Source: Rhynchospora pubera
Taxonomy: Eukaryota; Streptophyta; Magnoliopsida; Poales; Cyperaceae
Assembly (NCBI GenBank): GCA_028095005.1
Contig: CM051459.1
Location: 254,868,229 to 254,932,228 of the forward strand
Reading direction: 5' to 3'
Length of the DNA: 64,000 nt
Below the pieces are notes generated by a model. The model was not told the DNA's origin. It searched no databases and saw only the letters and a list, made by a program, of their open reading frames with translations. The position numbers and the translations under genes are program-made. Positions 24,365 through 37,545 of this stretch are shown piece by piece (within the stretch, counting starts at the first letter, position 1; the number at the start of each line of letters is the position of its first letter).

Positions 24365-26764
24365 GGCGATCGAGAAACAGCACGAAACAAAAAAAATTCT
24401 CCAAAAAGCAAGAACAGCACCGGCGAGACGAGAGATCAGAAAAAAAGAGAAGAGGCAGAAGAGCTCTTTCGAACAATTGCTGCAGTTCAATGCAATGTCC
24501 TTTATTTATAACAACAAAGAATTTCTAAAAAAGGAAGTTAACATTATTAAATATGTCCTGATAATTTCTTCCTAGCTATTAAAGAAAATATTTCCTAAAA
24601 TATTCGACATACTTTAAACAGCTGGTGAGAATTGAGATATGGTAATGATACTATGGAATATTTTGCAATGTTATTTTTTCCCCCTCTTTTATTTTTGTCA
24701 TTCAACGATGCTATTCTTTCCTTCTATTTCAACCATCTTACTTACTCGGTTGCCCTCGGTCTGGGATAAAAACAATGAAAAAAAGTTGATGATATTCCTA
24801 TTCTTCCTTCCGTATTTATTTACTAGTTATTTTTATACCACTGTAGAATGATATAAATTAGCTTTATGTCGTCGGACAATTGAAAAATTACACTATTTTA
24901 ATAATTAAAATTGGAGATATGCCACGGTCAAAGAAATAATTAGTAATAATTAACAATAATAACATTTTTAAACATGCGATAAACTGTTAAATTATAGATA
25001 ATTACGACATCCTTTTGCTATATAATAAAATTTGGTAACAAAATAAAAGAACTTTCGCTTATCATATGTTTGTTAAATAAAAGTGGATCTATATTGACAT
25101 TTTTTTTTCCCGTTAATTTTTTTTAGAAATAAGTAAAGGAGCGTTAGCCACTTTTCTTATTAGAAGAAAAGTAAAATACACCCACAAAATCTATACTACT
25201 TATAAAAGGAGTAAACTTGTCAGATAAAAGGGTGTAAACATTTCTTATATCAATTATAAACCATTGATTTGTGTAATTTGATTTGATCAGTGGTCTAGAC
25301 CAAAGTTAGACTTTTCTTAAAAAAAAATTTAAGTTACTACCAAATTAGCCATTTATTTGAAAGAAAAGACTAAATTATTGATTTTATCATATTTTTATTA
25401 CCTAACATGTAACATTTTATATATAACAAAAAATAATATCAATATTTTATTTTTTTTATTTGCCCACATATTGAGGGTATCTTTTGCTAGTAAAAAAAAA
25501 AAAGCACTAAAAATGTTCAAAATTATTGGGTAACACTTTTACTTAATTCTCATTTTAAATTCTTTCTTCCTTTAGTTTTTCCCCTTTTTGGTATAATCTA
25601 AATATCTAATGATGGTATTTTAGAAAAATTTAAAAATAATGATGGATTTGAGAGTGATATCTTAACTACGTTTTTGGGGAAAAAAAATACTGTTATAAAT
25701 CTAATACTATAATTTTGTAGTAGCATTTCTCTATTTTTAATCTAATAATGTGATGACATAAATATTTTGGTCTAAAAAAATCAATAATATCGTGCTTAAT
25801 TTTTAAACGCATGCAATTACTTGTATTCAGCCAATTCAAACATTCATTGTGATGAAAAATAGCTCAATTTTTATTTTTTTATGTTTAAATTATACGAATT
25901 TATTATATATCCATTATATATCAAGAGACGCACATTTAAAAAATTAGACAAACTTATAAAGTTTGTAAGTTATAAAAGTACCCCTTTTATTATTCATCTC
26001 AAAAACGTCAATATCTGAAATAAGTTCCTTGAGTTTGTAGACTGGGTGGAGATGGCAGGCTGTTGCCACTTATAATTTGTCCCCATACCATACCAGTTAA
26101 TGTTTTTGTTCTGCTTGCTTATAATGCACCCAAATATGTGCATCTTGCGTGGACCTATAGTAGCCACTCATAGTAATATATTTCGGGTACGCGAAACAAA
26201 CACCGCCTCCACATCCTCTTCTTCATTTTTTCACTCCAATATTAACGGGGACTTAACGGTAATAAAATTCCTTCAGAAAAATCCAAACTACATCCGTATG
26301 ACCGTATAAAAGATAAAACTCTCTGAACAGCGGGGTCCATATAATACATCGGCTTACTATCCGTGAACCGAGTCCAGGCAAGTTCCTTTAAATTAGGCAA
26401 GTCTAGGGTTTCTTTTATTTTTTTTAATTCGGGGAAACTTCCTTTATTTTCCGCGTTGTTAGACCGCCGCTTATTTCTACCTCATTCCTAAATCCACGCA
26501 ACCACGAGAAAAAAAAAAAGACCTTCTTGCTCTTGTACTCTCCAAAATTCCTTTTCTTTTTCTTCTTCATATGGATATTTCCTTCTCCAAGCAATTAACT
26601 GGCGTATTGAATTCTTCTAGGATTTCCGATTGCGCGCTCTGTTTTGCTGCTTCTTGTAGTGGTTTTAGTTTGAAAATTATCGCTGATTCGGTTGGAATTC
26701 ATCATTGCTATTCGTGATTTTTGAAGAATTTTTTATTTTTTGGTTTTGGTGTTGTTTCTCGCCA
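24365..26764. promoter_or_regulatory. Shared upstream region of the two divergent IFRD genes
   Basis: The 2.4 kb between the two IFRD start codons must contain both promoters. It is mostly AT-rich with no gene. The part at 25985-26445, on the copy B side, is also found (interrupted by a MITE) in the tandem units at 10.9-13.9 kb. A pyrimidine-rich leader at 26500-26600 precedes the copy B start. I cannot fix either transcription start. Confidence 0.5.
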
Positions 26765-29700
26765 TGGGGAAAGGTATTGGTCCGTTGACTTTTGTTTCCG
26801 ATTTGTCTAATTTGGGTTGTTTAGACAGGGATTCAGCTGGGAATTGTATGTACCAAATTGGTTTCCAACGGTTTCAAAGGATTCAGGAATTATTAGAGAT
26901 CCTTAGATCAGAAGAATTTTTGTTCTATCCACAAATAATTGCCACATAATTGTATGATGATTTCCTGTAATTATAGTTGGGTGATTTCCATCAATCCAGA
27001 AAGTATGCCATTGAAGCAAATTCTGTACTGATTTGAATCTATTTGCTTAATTAATCGTGATCAGTACAATGTACGTCTGTGAAATTAGAGCTCGTTGTGT
27101 GTGATTTTGATTTTGAAACTATTAGGAGTTATTTCCTTAGTTTTGTTGTTTAGATGAACTGTAGAATTGGGGTTAAGACTTTGGTGCTAGGGACAAGAGT
27201 TCTTGTTTGGAGCATAAAGTTTGTTCTTAAGAACTAATTTCTTTTAATCACATAATCAGTGCACTAAATTTTTAGTTATTTTTTAATCTAAAGAGTAAAT
27301 AATAATGACAAATTGACAATGCAACGTTCAGAAGTTAAAGATATTCAAGTAAATGGAGTATCCTTTTTGGAATATTCCCATCTATTATTCCATTGGGATT
27401 AGAGTTTTTTTTCAGAAGTGTAGCTACATTTGTTGGAAAGCTCTTAAACTTTTTTTTTCTTGGTCCTAGTTTGAAGCTTAATTATAATCATCAGCTACCA
27501 CAAGAGTAAAACAAGTTACTAGGGTTTGATTTTTTGTGTTCTTTTGATAGGGAGTAAAAAGAACAAAGGAAGTCGGGCTGGTGACCAGCTCGATAGCAGC
27601 GATACAGACAGCATCAGTTCTTCATCCACTGTCATGTCCGACTTCGCACCTGTTTCCGCGACTGAACAGGTCACATCTAACGATTTTGTTCTCGACAAAC
27701 TAATTGATGCCCTTTATGAAAAGAGGTATGTTCTTTTGCATTGTTGATCTGTTGTAGTGCGTTTTGTTTTTTTTCCCCTTGTAGTTTTCTGTTCCTACAA
27801 TGTGCTTATTTATGTATTTTTTTTTCCCATTTTGCATAAAGGGGCTCGACAAGAGAGAATGCCTTAGTGGGACTTGTTGATGCCTTTGAAAGCTTTGTCC
27901 TCCTCCCCTTTATAGAGAACAAGTTAGTTATCCTATATTTTGTTTACTGTACCTTAACATATAGTTCTATATAATCTGTTGGATAATTCCTGGTATTACA
28001 TTTTTTATAGATGTGCTACCCTATCTCAGTTATTCATCAATTCAATTAAAAAGGGATCAGCCAAAGAGACCATTCTGGCTTCTCGTGCTATTGGTATGTC
28101 TATTACAGTAATACTACATTATCTTTATTTGGTTTATCCTTTTCTCATATAGAGAATTTTTACTAAATGTTGTTTTCCCTTTTTGATTCGAAGGTTTACT
28201 GTCCCTTACTATCGGTGGTGGGTCCAGCTCACATGAAATCATGGAAGAGTCACTTCCAGAACTGTGTAGAATTCTGGCTGGGTCTGACCAATCTAAAATG
28301 CCAGCAGTATGTTAGCTTAGACCTTCATTTTTCATCATATCCTTACAACTGCAAGGCATTTGTATTATGATCTATCTTTTACTATTTGTAGCCGATTTTG
28401 GAAAATTAGCTTCTCATTTTTCATTTTCTAGGTGCTGGACTGCTTAGCCCTTGTCACTTTTGTGGGTGCCAATGATTTGGACGAGACCGAAGTGGCTTTG
28501 AAAGCCATCTGGGAAGTTATACATCCTAAATCTGGATCTAATGTGAGTAAATTATAGTTCTTTAAACTTCGTTATATTTCTTTTGTTTTATTTGCTTTAA
28601 GAGATTCCTAACTGAAGTTCCATAAATCATTCAAACTTTTTTAATTTCTCATTTTCAGGTGGGAACTGTGAAAAAATACAGACCCCCTGTGGTCGCTGCA
28701 GCCATAACTGCATGGTCATTTCTTCTCACAACAATTAGCACCTGGAGAAGAAATCCTGAGAATTGGAAGGAGTGAGTGAAAAATTTAACATATCAACTCT
28801 TTGGGTTTGATAAATATTATCCGAGTCGTATTGACTTCTTTCAAAATTTTCATCACAGGCATATAATGCACCTTTCTACTCTTTTGGAGGCTGATGACCG
28901 GGCTGTGCGCATGGCAGCTGGTGAAGCCATAGCGCTATTCTTTGAGCTAAAATTACTCGATGTGAGATTGGCTGAAGAGTCTACTGCTGAAAAAGACCCC
29001 AAGTATCAACTTTTTATATACATGCAAGGTATGAAGGCTAAGGTTACAGCTCAGATTGACACTCTCGCTGGTGAGGCTGGGGGTAAAGGAGCTGATAAGA
29101 AGAATCTCAATGATCAGCGGGAACTCTTTCAGAAAATTTGGGACTATATCAAGGTATTTTATAATTCAGTACTTCATTTTTTTTGCTATTAATGCTTGTG
29201 AATCTTTTTTTTTTCAATTAAATTTTACATGCTTGGTAGGATGGCTGGAGCCCAGAAGAGACTGTTAAGATATCAAGTAAACTAGGCATTCTACGAGTGT
29301 CATCATGGATGGAGTTAATCCAGGTTTGATTATGCTACAGTATGGTTCTATAAATGATATTAAGTGAAAGTAGTAGTCCTGTCATTTATTTGTTGTTTGT
29401 CTATTAAATTTGCAGCTAAACTTCTTAAGGCGCTTTCTGGGGAGAGGATTCCTCAAGCATGCTCAGGTACACTATAATTGTTCTTTCCATGCGATAAGAA
29501 TTCAAAGACAGTTTATATATTTGTTTTGTCTGTTTTATCTTTTTCCTGACTTTGGTTTGTTTTATGACCAGGGTAATTCTCTACTGCATGAGATTTTCAA
29601 CTTTGGGGTAGATAAGACAGAAAATCTTTCTAACATTGCCAAGGTCTGTTTTTGTTTAAAATTTTAATAATTCTTTTCCATGTTTGTAGTACAATTTGGA

Positions 29701-30231
29701 TGAAGGTTAGGCATATGTAGTGACACCCAAGTTTGTCTGCGACATAGGATATGTTGGGTATTAAAATCAGAATGAAAAATTGTAGATATGTTCTTTATAT
29801 TATATTATATATATATCTATAGAGAGAGAGAGAGAGACAAAATGGCTAATGTGCCATAGATGGCACAGAGGGTACCGTGCCATAGAGTCGTTTTTCGAGA
29901 TTCAAAATTCAAATGCTCGATCCGAACCGTTCAAGTTATTCACCATATTAAAATATCATTGGAGACCAAATTTTACATTTTTTCGAATTTTTCTGCTATT
30001 TATTATGATTTTTTAAAAAAACGTTTGAATTGGAGTATTTCAGACCGTCCAATTTGAACATATCAAAATAAATAGCAAAAAAAATAAAAAAAATGTAAAA
30101 TTTGGTCTTCAATGGTATTTCAATATGGGGATCAATTTGAACGGTTTGGATTGACTGATTGAATTTCTGATCTTCAAAAAATGACTCAAAAAGACGTTTG
30201 TGGCATTGCCATCTATGGCACTTTAGCCCAC

Positions 30232-30273
<42 letters not shown>

Positions 30274-30743
30274 GTTAGATATGACGTAAATTTTGATACA
30301 CTTTGAATTGTTTGGCCATTGATCGTGTGTCATCAGAACAGAAGACCATTAATTTTTCAAATAGTTCAGTGGAACTCCATTATTATAAAGTGATGCTTGC
30401 AATTTTGCTTAAAGTGTAATAATTATTTGATAGGATGTTGTGCATGTCAAATAAAATTAGTCTTCGATGAAATGATTTTCAGCTGTTTGTTTCTCTTCCT
30501 TCAATTGTCTAATGCTGTTTTTCAAATTTTCAAAATTTTGCAGAAGATTTATAGGTCAGAAGAAGAGAAGGAACGAGCCCTGAGGTTGAACAAGGACCGT
30601 AAAATTGCTCAGGTAGATTTCCATTTTATAATTATTATTATTTTGGATATCTTAGTTTTAGAAGGAAAATTTAGTAATATTATCTTATATTTTTGTGTGT
30701 CACACAGGCAAAGAAACAAAGTATCTTAATTGAGCAAGTGTAA
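26765..30743 (+). CDS. IFRD: IFRD family protein, copy B (13 exons)
   Basis: Exons: 26765-26774, 27551-27725, 27842-27922, 28011-28093, 28194-28306, 28432-28542, 28659-28771, 28859-29153, 29240-29323, 29416-29466, 29572-29643, 30544-30612, 30708-30743, all with GT-AG introns, giving 430 residues without a frame break. The first exon is only ten bases (MGKG after splicing). A Ser-rich N-terminus (about residues 18-40: DSSDTDSISSSSTVMSD) precedes the conserved body with STRENALVGLVDAF, FINSIKKGSAKET, LLEADDRAVRMAAGEAIALF and MKAKVTAQIDTLAGEAGGKG. The C-terminus is basic (KIYRSEEEKERALRLNKDRK). It is closer to the usual plant IFRD sequence than copy A (for example GEAGGKGADKKNLNDQRELF), so it is probably the conserved copy. 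Intron 11 is enlarged by a MITE. Confidence 0.9.
29800..30275. mobile_element. MITE ending in (TA)n(GA)n microsatellites, in IFRD copy B intron 11
   Basis: The core ends are GGCTAATGTGCCATAGATGG (from 29844) and, reverse-complemented from the right (to 30229), GGCTAAAGTGCCATAGATGG. Outside them both ends run into mirror-image simple repeats: (ta)n then (ga)n on the left, (tc)n then (ta)n on the right. The inverted arms continue inward ('aaattttacattttttcgaattttt' against its complement). Insertion into a TA repeat with microsatellite ends recalls the rice Micron elements. The exact ends cannot be set inside the TA runs. Confidence 0.65.
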
Positions 30744-33344
30744 GGAAGCAAGCATTAATCTGGAAGAAACTTGTACAAACATGATTTTATGATCTCTTTT
30801 ATTTATATTAGGAATATCATTCAACGTTCATTTCTCGTGTATTTGTATACTACATTTGGAAGCAAGATAAAGTTTAGAATTCTTTAATAAAAAAAAAGTA
30901 TTAGCATTTTCTCTATTTGTGTTCTGTGTGCTTGCTCTTTATTTTGCAAAACCGATTTTGCGTATACTTAGTGTAATTTATCGCCAAATCTGTGAACTAA
31001 TCATAAATAATATTGGTTCATTGGCTGAAAGAATTATGGTGCTTTGCTAAGCATCGTTTCTGTGTTAGGCAGAAGCAGTGACTTTCTTTTCCCTGTTAAA
31101 ATGGGCACGTAATAGGAAAAATAAAGTTCCGTCTTTTTTACTTTTAAATGGGCATCAAATGTGAAATGCAAATTCATATATATCATTATATCCTAATAAA
31201 TATGAGACTATATAGGAAATTTGGGGGTTAAAAGAGTTATAGGTGTTCCCAGGAGACGCTCAATAATTTAACTTGTCTGGCCTAGTATTATTATAAAATA
31301 GATGACAATAAGTTTGATGAATAACTGTTTTCTTAAATTTTTGGATCGGCAGTGCCCTTCCAATAATAGCTATCGTGTTTTAGTAATTTTTGGACTGACG
31401 CTTAATATGAGAGTTTAACATCCCTTGCTGCTTAGCCAAAGGGTTTCTCTGAAAATTGTGGCGCAACTTTCATTTCTGAGAACATTAAATTTGTGACGTT
31501 CAGAAATTAACGTCCTGCCTATATCCGGAATCTTTAGAATATGGTGACTCTTATGTTTAAAAGAGGAAAAGAAAAAAAAAGAAAGAAAGAAAGCGAAATA
31601 ACGAGTCTGCTTCGGTGTCCCGTCATGTGCTACATACAGTGATACCGACATACCGTAGCACAATGAATTCACTGGGCCTGTTATTTCGAGATTGACATGA
31701 AGTGGTCTGGTAAATTGAGGAGTACCTGAACCTCAAAAGAACAGTCATAGAATGATCAGGTCATTCGAATAGTTACAAATAAATTAGTGGTAATATAGTA
31801 TGATATTAAGCATATAAACGAGTTATTCTTGTACGAAAAAATGGGGAAAAAATAACTATATACTCCGAAATGGCACTCGCATTTCTAATTGGCTCCGTTT
31901 GGAGTAAATATGACACAGATATATAATTTTTTGCTTCAACATAAACGATATTGAAGCTGTGTTTGTAACACCAAAAATAATTATCTGATCAAACACCAGA
32001 CAAAGCAGCACTGCAGAAACAATAATTACCCAACCAAGAATCAGTTCCCTTCTCGTGACGTACGCTTTTGTTTCCAAAAAAACATAAATAAATAATGATA
32101 ATAATAACCATCCAAGCTCATTTGCCTAATCAAAAGTGCAAAACTTATTTTACTGGCCACCCAAACAACTGCAGCTTAAAAATAGAAATTTTTATAATTT
32201 CTTCTAAAATGTCGTGGACAACGTTTATTTTTTTGTTTTCATTTTCCATCAATCCGAAATAGAAGGAAAACAATAAACAGAATTCGGATTACAATTACTT
32301 TTAATTATCTCTAGAGCATTTTATCTAGAGGATTGATCCCATAAATAGCGAAATCCAACCTGGTAGTTTTCCATTTTAACTACTCTTACCTAATACTTCT
32401 TCAGGGGAAATATGAATGTTACCTTCCCAAATTTGACAATATCCGATAGAGCTGCAATATGTAAAAATATAGAAATTCTCGTTGTATGGAAATAGACATG
32501 AATATTTTCTTTTTCAAAATAACAGAAAAAGGAAAAAAAAATGAGGTTTTCAAGGACTAGATTGGTATAAATGTTTTCTCATTCTAAATGAAGAAATTTA
32601 AAACGCAAGCCAGCTCAATCCGTTACTGACCATTGGTTACATTGCCATGTTCTCATGCTAGATTCTTTTGTTTGCAGATATAGTTTAAGGTAGTTGGAGA
32701 AGTGTAAAGCTAATAAAAGTAGTACATCATCCAAACAAAATCAGATGATAAATCTAACAATTTTTTTACCTTTTCCTCGTGAGAATTCGATCGAATTCCA
32801 AATTTGGGAATTTGATCGAATTCCAATTTATTGCTTAAATTCATATCGCAAGCATTTTGTTTGGCCATATTGCTTCTTGGTTGTGCTTCTTCTATTTGAT
32901 TAAAAGTGTTGGACCTTGTTCTTTCTAAGAGGTAATTTCTAAATTGATTTCTATTTTTTTTTTAAAAGGCAGTGATAATTGCTGCCTGTTCTCTCAAAAA
33001 AGGAAGTTCATTTAAGAAGCGTGATGCTTAAACTGTTTAGTATAATATTCTTTATTGTAAAACTTCTCATTTTAATTCTGAAACGATAATAATTCCATTT
33101 GAAAGGAAATATATTGCATGGGTATAATTGCAACACCATAATCTCTTGTCATTCTCTGTGTTCGGACTTTCAATTCTAAAAGTGTGAACCCAAAATAGTT
33201 AGGCATTTCAATCAGTATTTTGTTCAATTCTTTTTCAAATTTTAAACTTTTTTTTGAAGATACAAATTTTAGACTTTTATTGCTAACGAGCAAGAAAAAT
33301 ATTGTTAGTTTTGACAGGGTTGGGGCGAATAAATATATGAAAAG
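30744..33344. other. Intergenic between IFRD copy B and the BT gene
   Basis: The first few hundred bases are probably the IFRD 3' untranslated region (an AATAAA-like sequence at about 30885). I see no exon in the rest. A (gaaa)n run lies near 31565-31595. The final part must hold the BT4-like promoter and 5' leader, but I see no clear TATA box. Confidence 0.4.
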
Positions 33345-35500
33345 ATGACAGTCGAAAGGATGGAGACGTGTGCACAACGTTGTGGTCCTTCAGCACCACC
33401 TGTCCTTGTTCTGAATCCTAGAAATAAGTACACATACAAGCGACTTAGCAGTTGCAGTTCCACTGTGGCAGTAGAATCAACACGAGATTTGTGGGATAGG
33501 ATCTTCATCCAGGGTTACAGTGCCGATGTCATGGTACAGACCAATGACGGTACCATTCCAGCTCATGGTGCTATTCTGGTAATGAAAGCATACACTCTTA
33601 CTGGCAACTAATTATAATGAAATTATTAATTTCTTGGTTCCTGAACGTGGACAAAAACAAAACAGCCAAAGTCTATTATTTACATGAATGTTGAAATTTC
33701 ATATTTTAAACATTTAAAAAATTATCACATTATGTATTGTTTAGAAAATACCAATCACAAAATGTGTATTGAAATTTGTTAGGGGATGGCTTCTCCAGTT
33801 ATTGATGGCATGTTGAGGAGCTCAAAAAGACGACAACATCATAGAAAGATCATCAGCATAAGATGTGTACCCCATGATGCAGTCCGTGTGTTCCTTCGCT
33901 TCCTATACTCATCATGGTATTATCGTTCGTTTCAATTCTTATCATGAACGCTGGATATGAGATTAAATTAGTTATACTTAATATATTAGTTATTATTATT
34001 TTGTTGATTCAGCTATGAGCAGGAGGAGATGGACCACTACATTTTACATCTACTTGTGCTTTCGCATGTTTTCATGGTCCCATCCCTAAAGAAATTGTGC
34101 GTGCAAGCATTAGAGAAAGGGCTTCTCAATGTAGATAATGTCATTGACGTATTACAGCTTTCCAGACTCTGTGATACATCTAGACTCAGTGTTCTCTGCC
34201 AACGCATGATTTTGAATGATTTTGGCCTAGTTTCAGCCACAGAAGGTTGGAAGGTCATGAGGCAAAGTAATCCTTTGATGGAGAGAGAGCTTGTAGATCT
34301 GGTTGAGGTGAGATTATGTATATAAAGTACTTTACAATTAAAACAAGTAACAAATAATCTTCTCGAGTACAATATCTGCTCAACAATATTGGACATTTCC
34401 AAGCTTATGCCTTCAGGACCTCATATGGTACATATATTGGTGCCAGGCCAGAGCTGTACCAGTATGGATCAGCAACAAAAGTTCAGAAAAGAAAAGTATT
34501 TTCTTAAATATTGAATCTAAAATTTGATCCTTTTCATTTATTAGAATCTTTATGAAACCTTAAATCAGACAATAATAGCATTAATTAGACAGTATCAAAC
34601 AAAATATGACCTAAATAGTGCAAGCTTCATATTGGTATTCATTACTGTATTTGCTGTGATCCTGGTTGGAAATATTACTGGCATTGCTTTATCAATTTTC
34701 CCTTCCACTACAGAGGAAGAAGGAGATGCAAAAGAAGCAGGAGGAGCAGAAGATATACCTCCAGTTAAACCAAGCTATGGAGGCACTGGTGCACATATGC
34801 CGGGATGGATGCCGCACAATTGGGCCCCATGACAAGGTCCCAAGAATTTCCACTGACCCTTGCAACTATCCTGCATGCAAGGGTCTGGAGGCACTTGTGA
34901 GGCACTTTGCAGATTGCAAGAGACGAGTTGCTGGAGGATGTCCACATTGCAAGCGTATGTGGCAACTTCTTGAGCTTCATTCAAGGATCTGTGAGGAGAC
35001 TGAGATAAAAAATTGCAGGGTTCCTCTTTGCTGGTAAGTTCTTGCTCATGAGCTCCCATAATTAGTTAATAATGCAAGGTTAAGACTTCCTGGTAAATAT
35101 TTATTTTAAATAAAATTCAGAGAATAATTGCAAAGAGCAGTTGATTATAATAAGTTTTCTAAATGTCAGTGAGTTTACTATTTGAAGAACACCCTGACAT
35201 TAGTTAAATTGATACCAACTTATACAGAATAAATAGTACTTTCTGATGAAATTTTGAAAGTATTAGTACACGGCATTTGTAGTAAACTGCTCTGGGCATT
35301 TGAAATATGTATAATTTAGCAATTTCATTATGGATTGCTCATCTCCATCTGGTTCATTTTGTAGGATTTTCAAAGAGAAGCTTAAGGAAGGGAACAAAAA
35401 AGATGACCCAAAATTTAAACTACTCGTAAGCAAGGTCCTCGAGGCCAAGAGCCGCTCCAGGCCATCATCTTTACTGGCTATGACCTCAGCTAGTACTTAA
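33345..35500 (+). CDS. BT4: BTB/POZ and TAZ domain protein, BT4-like
   Basis: Plant BT proteins are nuclear and cytoplasmic scaffolds that bind CUL3, bromodomain proteins and calmodulin, and respond to nitrate, sugar and hormones. Exons: 33345-33578, 33783-33916, 34013-34307, 34714-35033, 35365-35500, giving 372 residues. The BTB domain starts near residue 56 (ADVMVQTNDGTIPAHGAIL, then GMASPVIDGML). The BACK-like part follows (YILHLLVLSHVF, RLCDTSRLSVLCQRMI, ATEGWKVM). The TAZ finger lies at about 236-340: ALVHICRDGCRTIGPHDK, CNYPACKGLEALVRHF, GGCPHCKRMWQLLELHS, CRVPLC. The usual Arg after PLC is Trp here. Between DLVE and RKKEMQ the family often has a few more residues, so a short exon may be missed in intron 3. 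The choice of BT4 among BT1-BT5 rests on the TIGPHDK and CNYxACKGLE wording and is tentative. Confidence 0.88.
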
Positions 35501-36137
35501 AACTTCTTTCCCTTTTGGAATCTGAAATTTTAGGTACAGAATTTCTGAGTGAAGTTACTGGGAGAAAATGTAATACAGACTCTTTTAGTAAATTTCACTT
35601 GCGCTAACTGAAGCTGCAAATGATGTATTGTTCTAACTATGTTTTACACTTCCCCTTTTTAGAGGACTGGGTGTACGTGTAAATTGAAATAATGTAGTCC
35701 ATGTTTGGCATTTCAATTGTTAGTATTTCAAGTACTTCTAGTAGAATTTTCATTAATGGAGTCCATGTTTGGCATTTCAACCTGGAGACCGACCAAAATT
35801 AAGTCTAGTTCATCCTTTTCCAATATGTTTCTACTTCCCTTTACATTAATTAGTAAAAAGTTTTCAACAATTTGAAACCCAACTTCAAGTCAATTCCGAT
35901 AGTTATAAAACGTTTCTTGTTCCTAATTTTCATCTTTGATAGACAGTACAGCCGGTTTACCTAGAATTAGAAAGTTACATAACCAGAAACATCACCTTGC
36001 AAAATTTTAGTATTATTTAGTGGATCATGCACTTCCATATTATTTTTCAATTTCTAACTAAAAACTGGTGGAGCAGTTAAGAGATACATCTAAAGCTAGA
36101 TATTTTATGGAAATATAGAAAGAGGATTGCAAAAATA
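35501..36137. other. 3' region of the BT gene and intergenic DNA
   Basis: This probably holds the BT4-like 3' untranslated region. A phrase, 'gtccatgtttggcatttcaa', occurs twice at 35698-35717 and 35761-35780. No gene visible. Confidence 0.4.
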
Positions 36138-36239
36138 GGGCCCGTTCTACGGAGCTGATAACTGCAATCAAGCAGTCAGACAATCAAACAATCATATACT
36201 AAAAATAGAAAAAGTCGCTGTTCAAAAAAGGAAAACAAG

Positions 36240-36490
36240 TTCCTCTCACCCTCGCGTCGCTCTCACCCTGCCTCACCCCTTCACGCGCATCTCTCGCCCG
36301 TCCTCTCGCCCGTCGCCGTCGCGCCCGTCGCCGTCGCCGTCGCGCCATCCCGTCGTCGTCGCCGTCGCCCTCAGCCGTCGCGCCATCTCGTCGCCGTCGC
36401 GCCATCCATTCGTCGTCGCCCTCAGTCGTCGCGACATCTCGTCGTCGGCGGGCAGCCCGGCCGTCGCCGTCGCGCAGCCCAGCCCTGCCG
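36240..36490. repeat. GC-rich 'cgtcgc' simple-sequence block
   Basis: Imperfect trinucleotide/hexanucleotide array of cgtcgc and ccgtcg words in otherwise AT-rich DNA. In one minus-strand frame it gives an Arg-rich artefact (RRRRRARRRRARG). It lies within the composite element at 36138-37638. Confidence 0.7.
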
Positions 36491-37120
36491 TTATCAGAAT
36501 CAGAAATTAAATATTATTTACTCTCTCACTTATATTAAATAATTTCTTACTACTAATTATTTACTCCCTTATATTTTTTAGTTACTCCCAAGCAACAGTA
36601 GAATCAAATCTGAATGTTATTTACTCCCTTATAGATATTAGATACTCCTTATATTTAGTTATTTACTCCCTTATAGCTATTTAGCTACTCCTAAATAACA
36701 GCAGAATCATATATGAATATTATTTACTCCCTTATTTTTATTAAATACTCCCTTATTAGTACTTATTTACTCCCTTATAGTTATTTAGTTACTCACATAC
36801 TACAGTAGAATCAGTTTTGAATATTATTTACTCCCTCATACATATTAGATACTCCTTATATACTAGTTATTTACTCCCTTATAGTTATTTAGTTACTCCC
36901 AAACAACAGTAGAATCAGATATGTATATTATTTACTCCGTTGTATATATTAGTTACTCTCTTATACTGATCAATTTCCTCCCTTATAGTAATTTAGTTAC
37001 TCCAAAAAAACAACAGATTCAGATATGAAAGTATTTACTCCCTTATATATATTAGATACTCCCTTATAATGATTAATATCATTCCTTATAGTAATTTAGT
37101 TACTCCCAAATTGTAACAGA
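36490..37120. repeat. AT-rich minisatellite, period about 104 bases, about six copies
   Basis: The marker 'aacagtagaatcag' recurs near 36593, 36699, 36799, 36904 and 37006, with weaker copies at both ends. Within each unit 'tatttactcccttat' and 'tagttactccc' alternate. Copies differ by roughly 10-20 percent by eye. Confidence 0.8.
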
Positions 37121-37179
37121 ACTAGATCTAAACCTCTTTTTTCTTCTTATCCTTCTTTCTTCCTCAACCAGATCTGATC

Positions 37180-37545
37180 GGAGAGGGAGCAGTGAGGGGA
37201 GGCGGAGGTGGAGGGGAGACGAAGGAGACGAGAGGCGGATGCGAGGCGGAGGAGATGAGAGGCGGAGGTGAGGCGGAGGCGGAGGAGAGGCGGATGCGTG
37301 GTGGAGGAGAGGAGAGGCGGATGCGAGACGGAGATGATGCGGAGGCGGAGGAGAGGAGAGGTGGAGGCGAGACCGACGTGAGGAGAGGCGGACGTGAGGA
37401 AAGGAGAGGCGAACGTGAGGAGAGGGGAGGAGAGGAGAGGTGGAGATCTAAATCGGATTTTGTGATTGTGATTGTGAGGAGATCTTAATCGGAGGGAGAG
37501 GGGAGACGGAGAGGGTAAATGAAGGAAAAGGTGAGACGAGGGGAG
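37180..37545 (+). repeat. Long purine-rich strand-asymmetric tract
   Basis: Over about 360 bases the plus strand is mostly G and A, built from words like gaggcggag, gaggagagg and gcggatgcg. The strand bias is far stronger than anything else in the window. Such tracts can form triplex or G-rich secondary structures; here it is part of the composite element. Confidence 0.7.

Noticed and set aside
36199..36405. Arg-rich minus-strand frame
   Set aside because: It is an artefact of the 'cgtcgc' repeat block.
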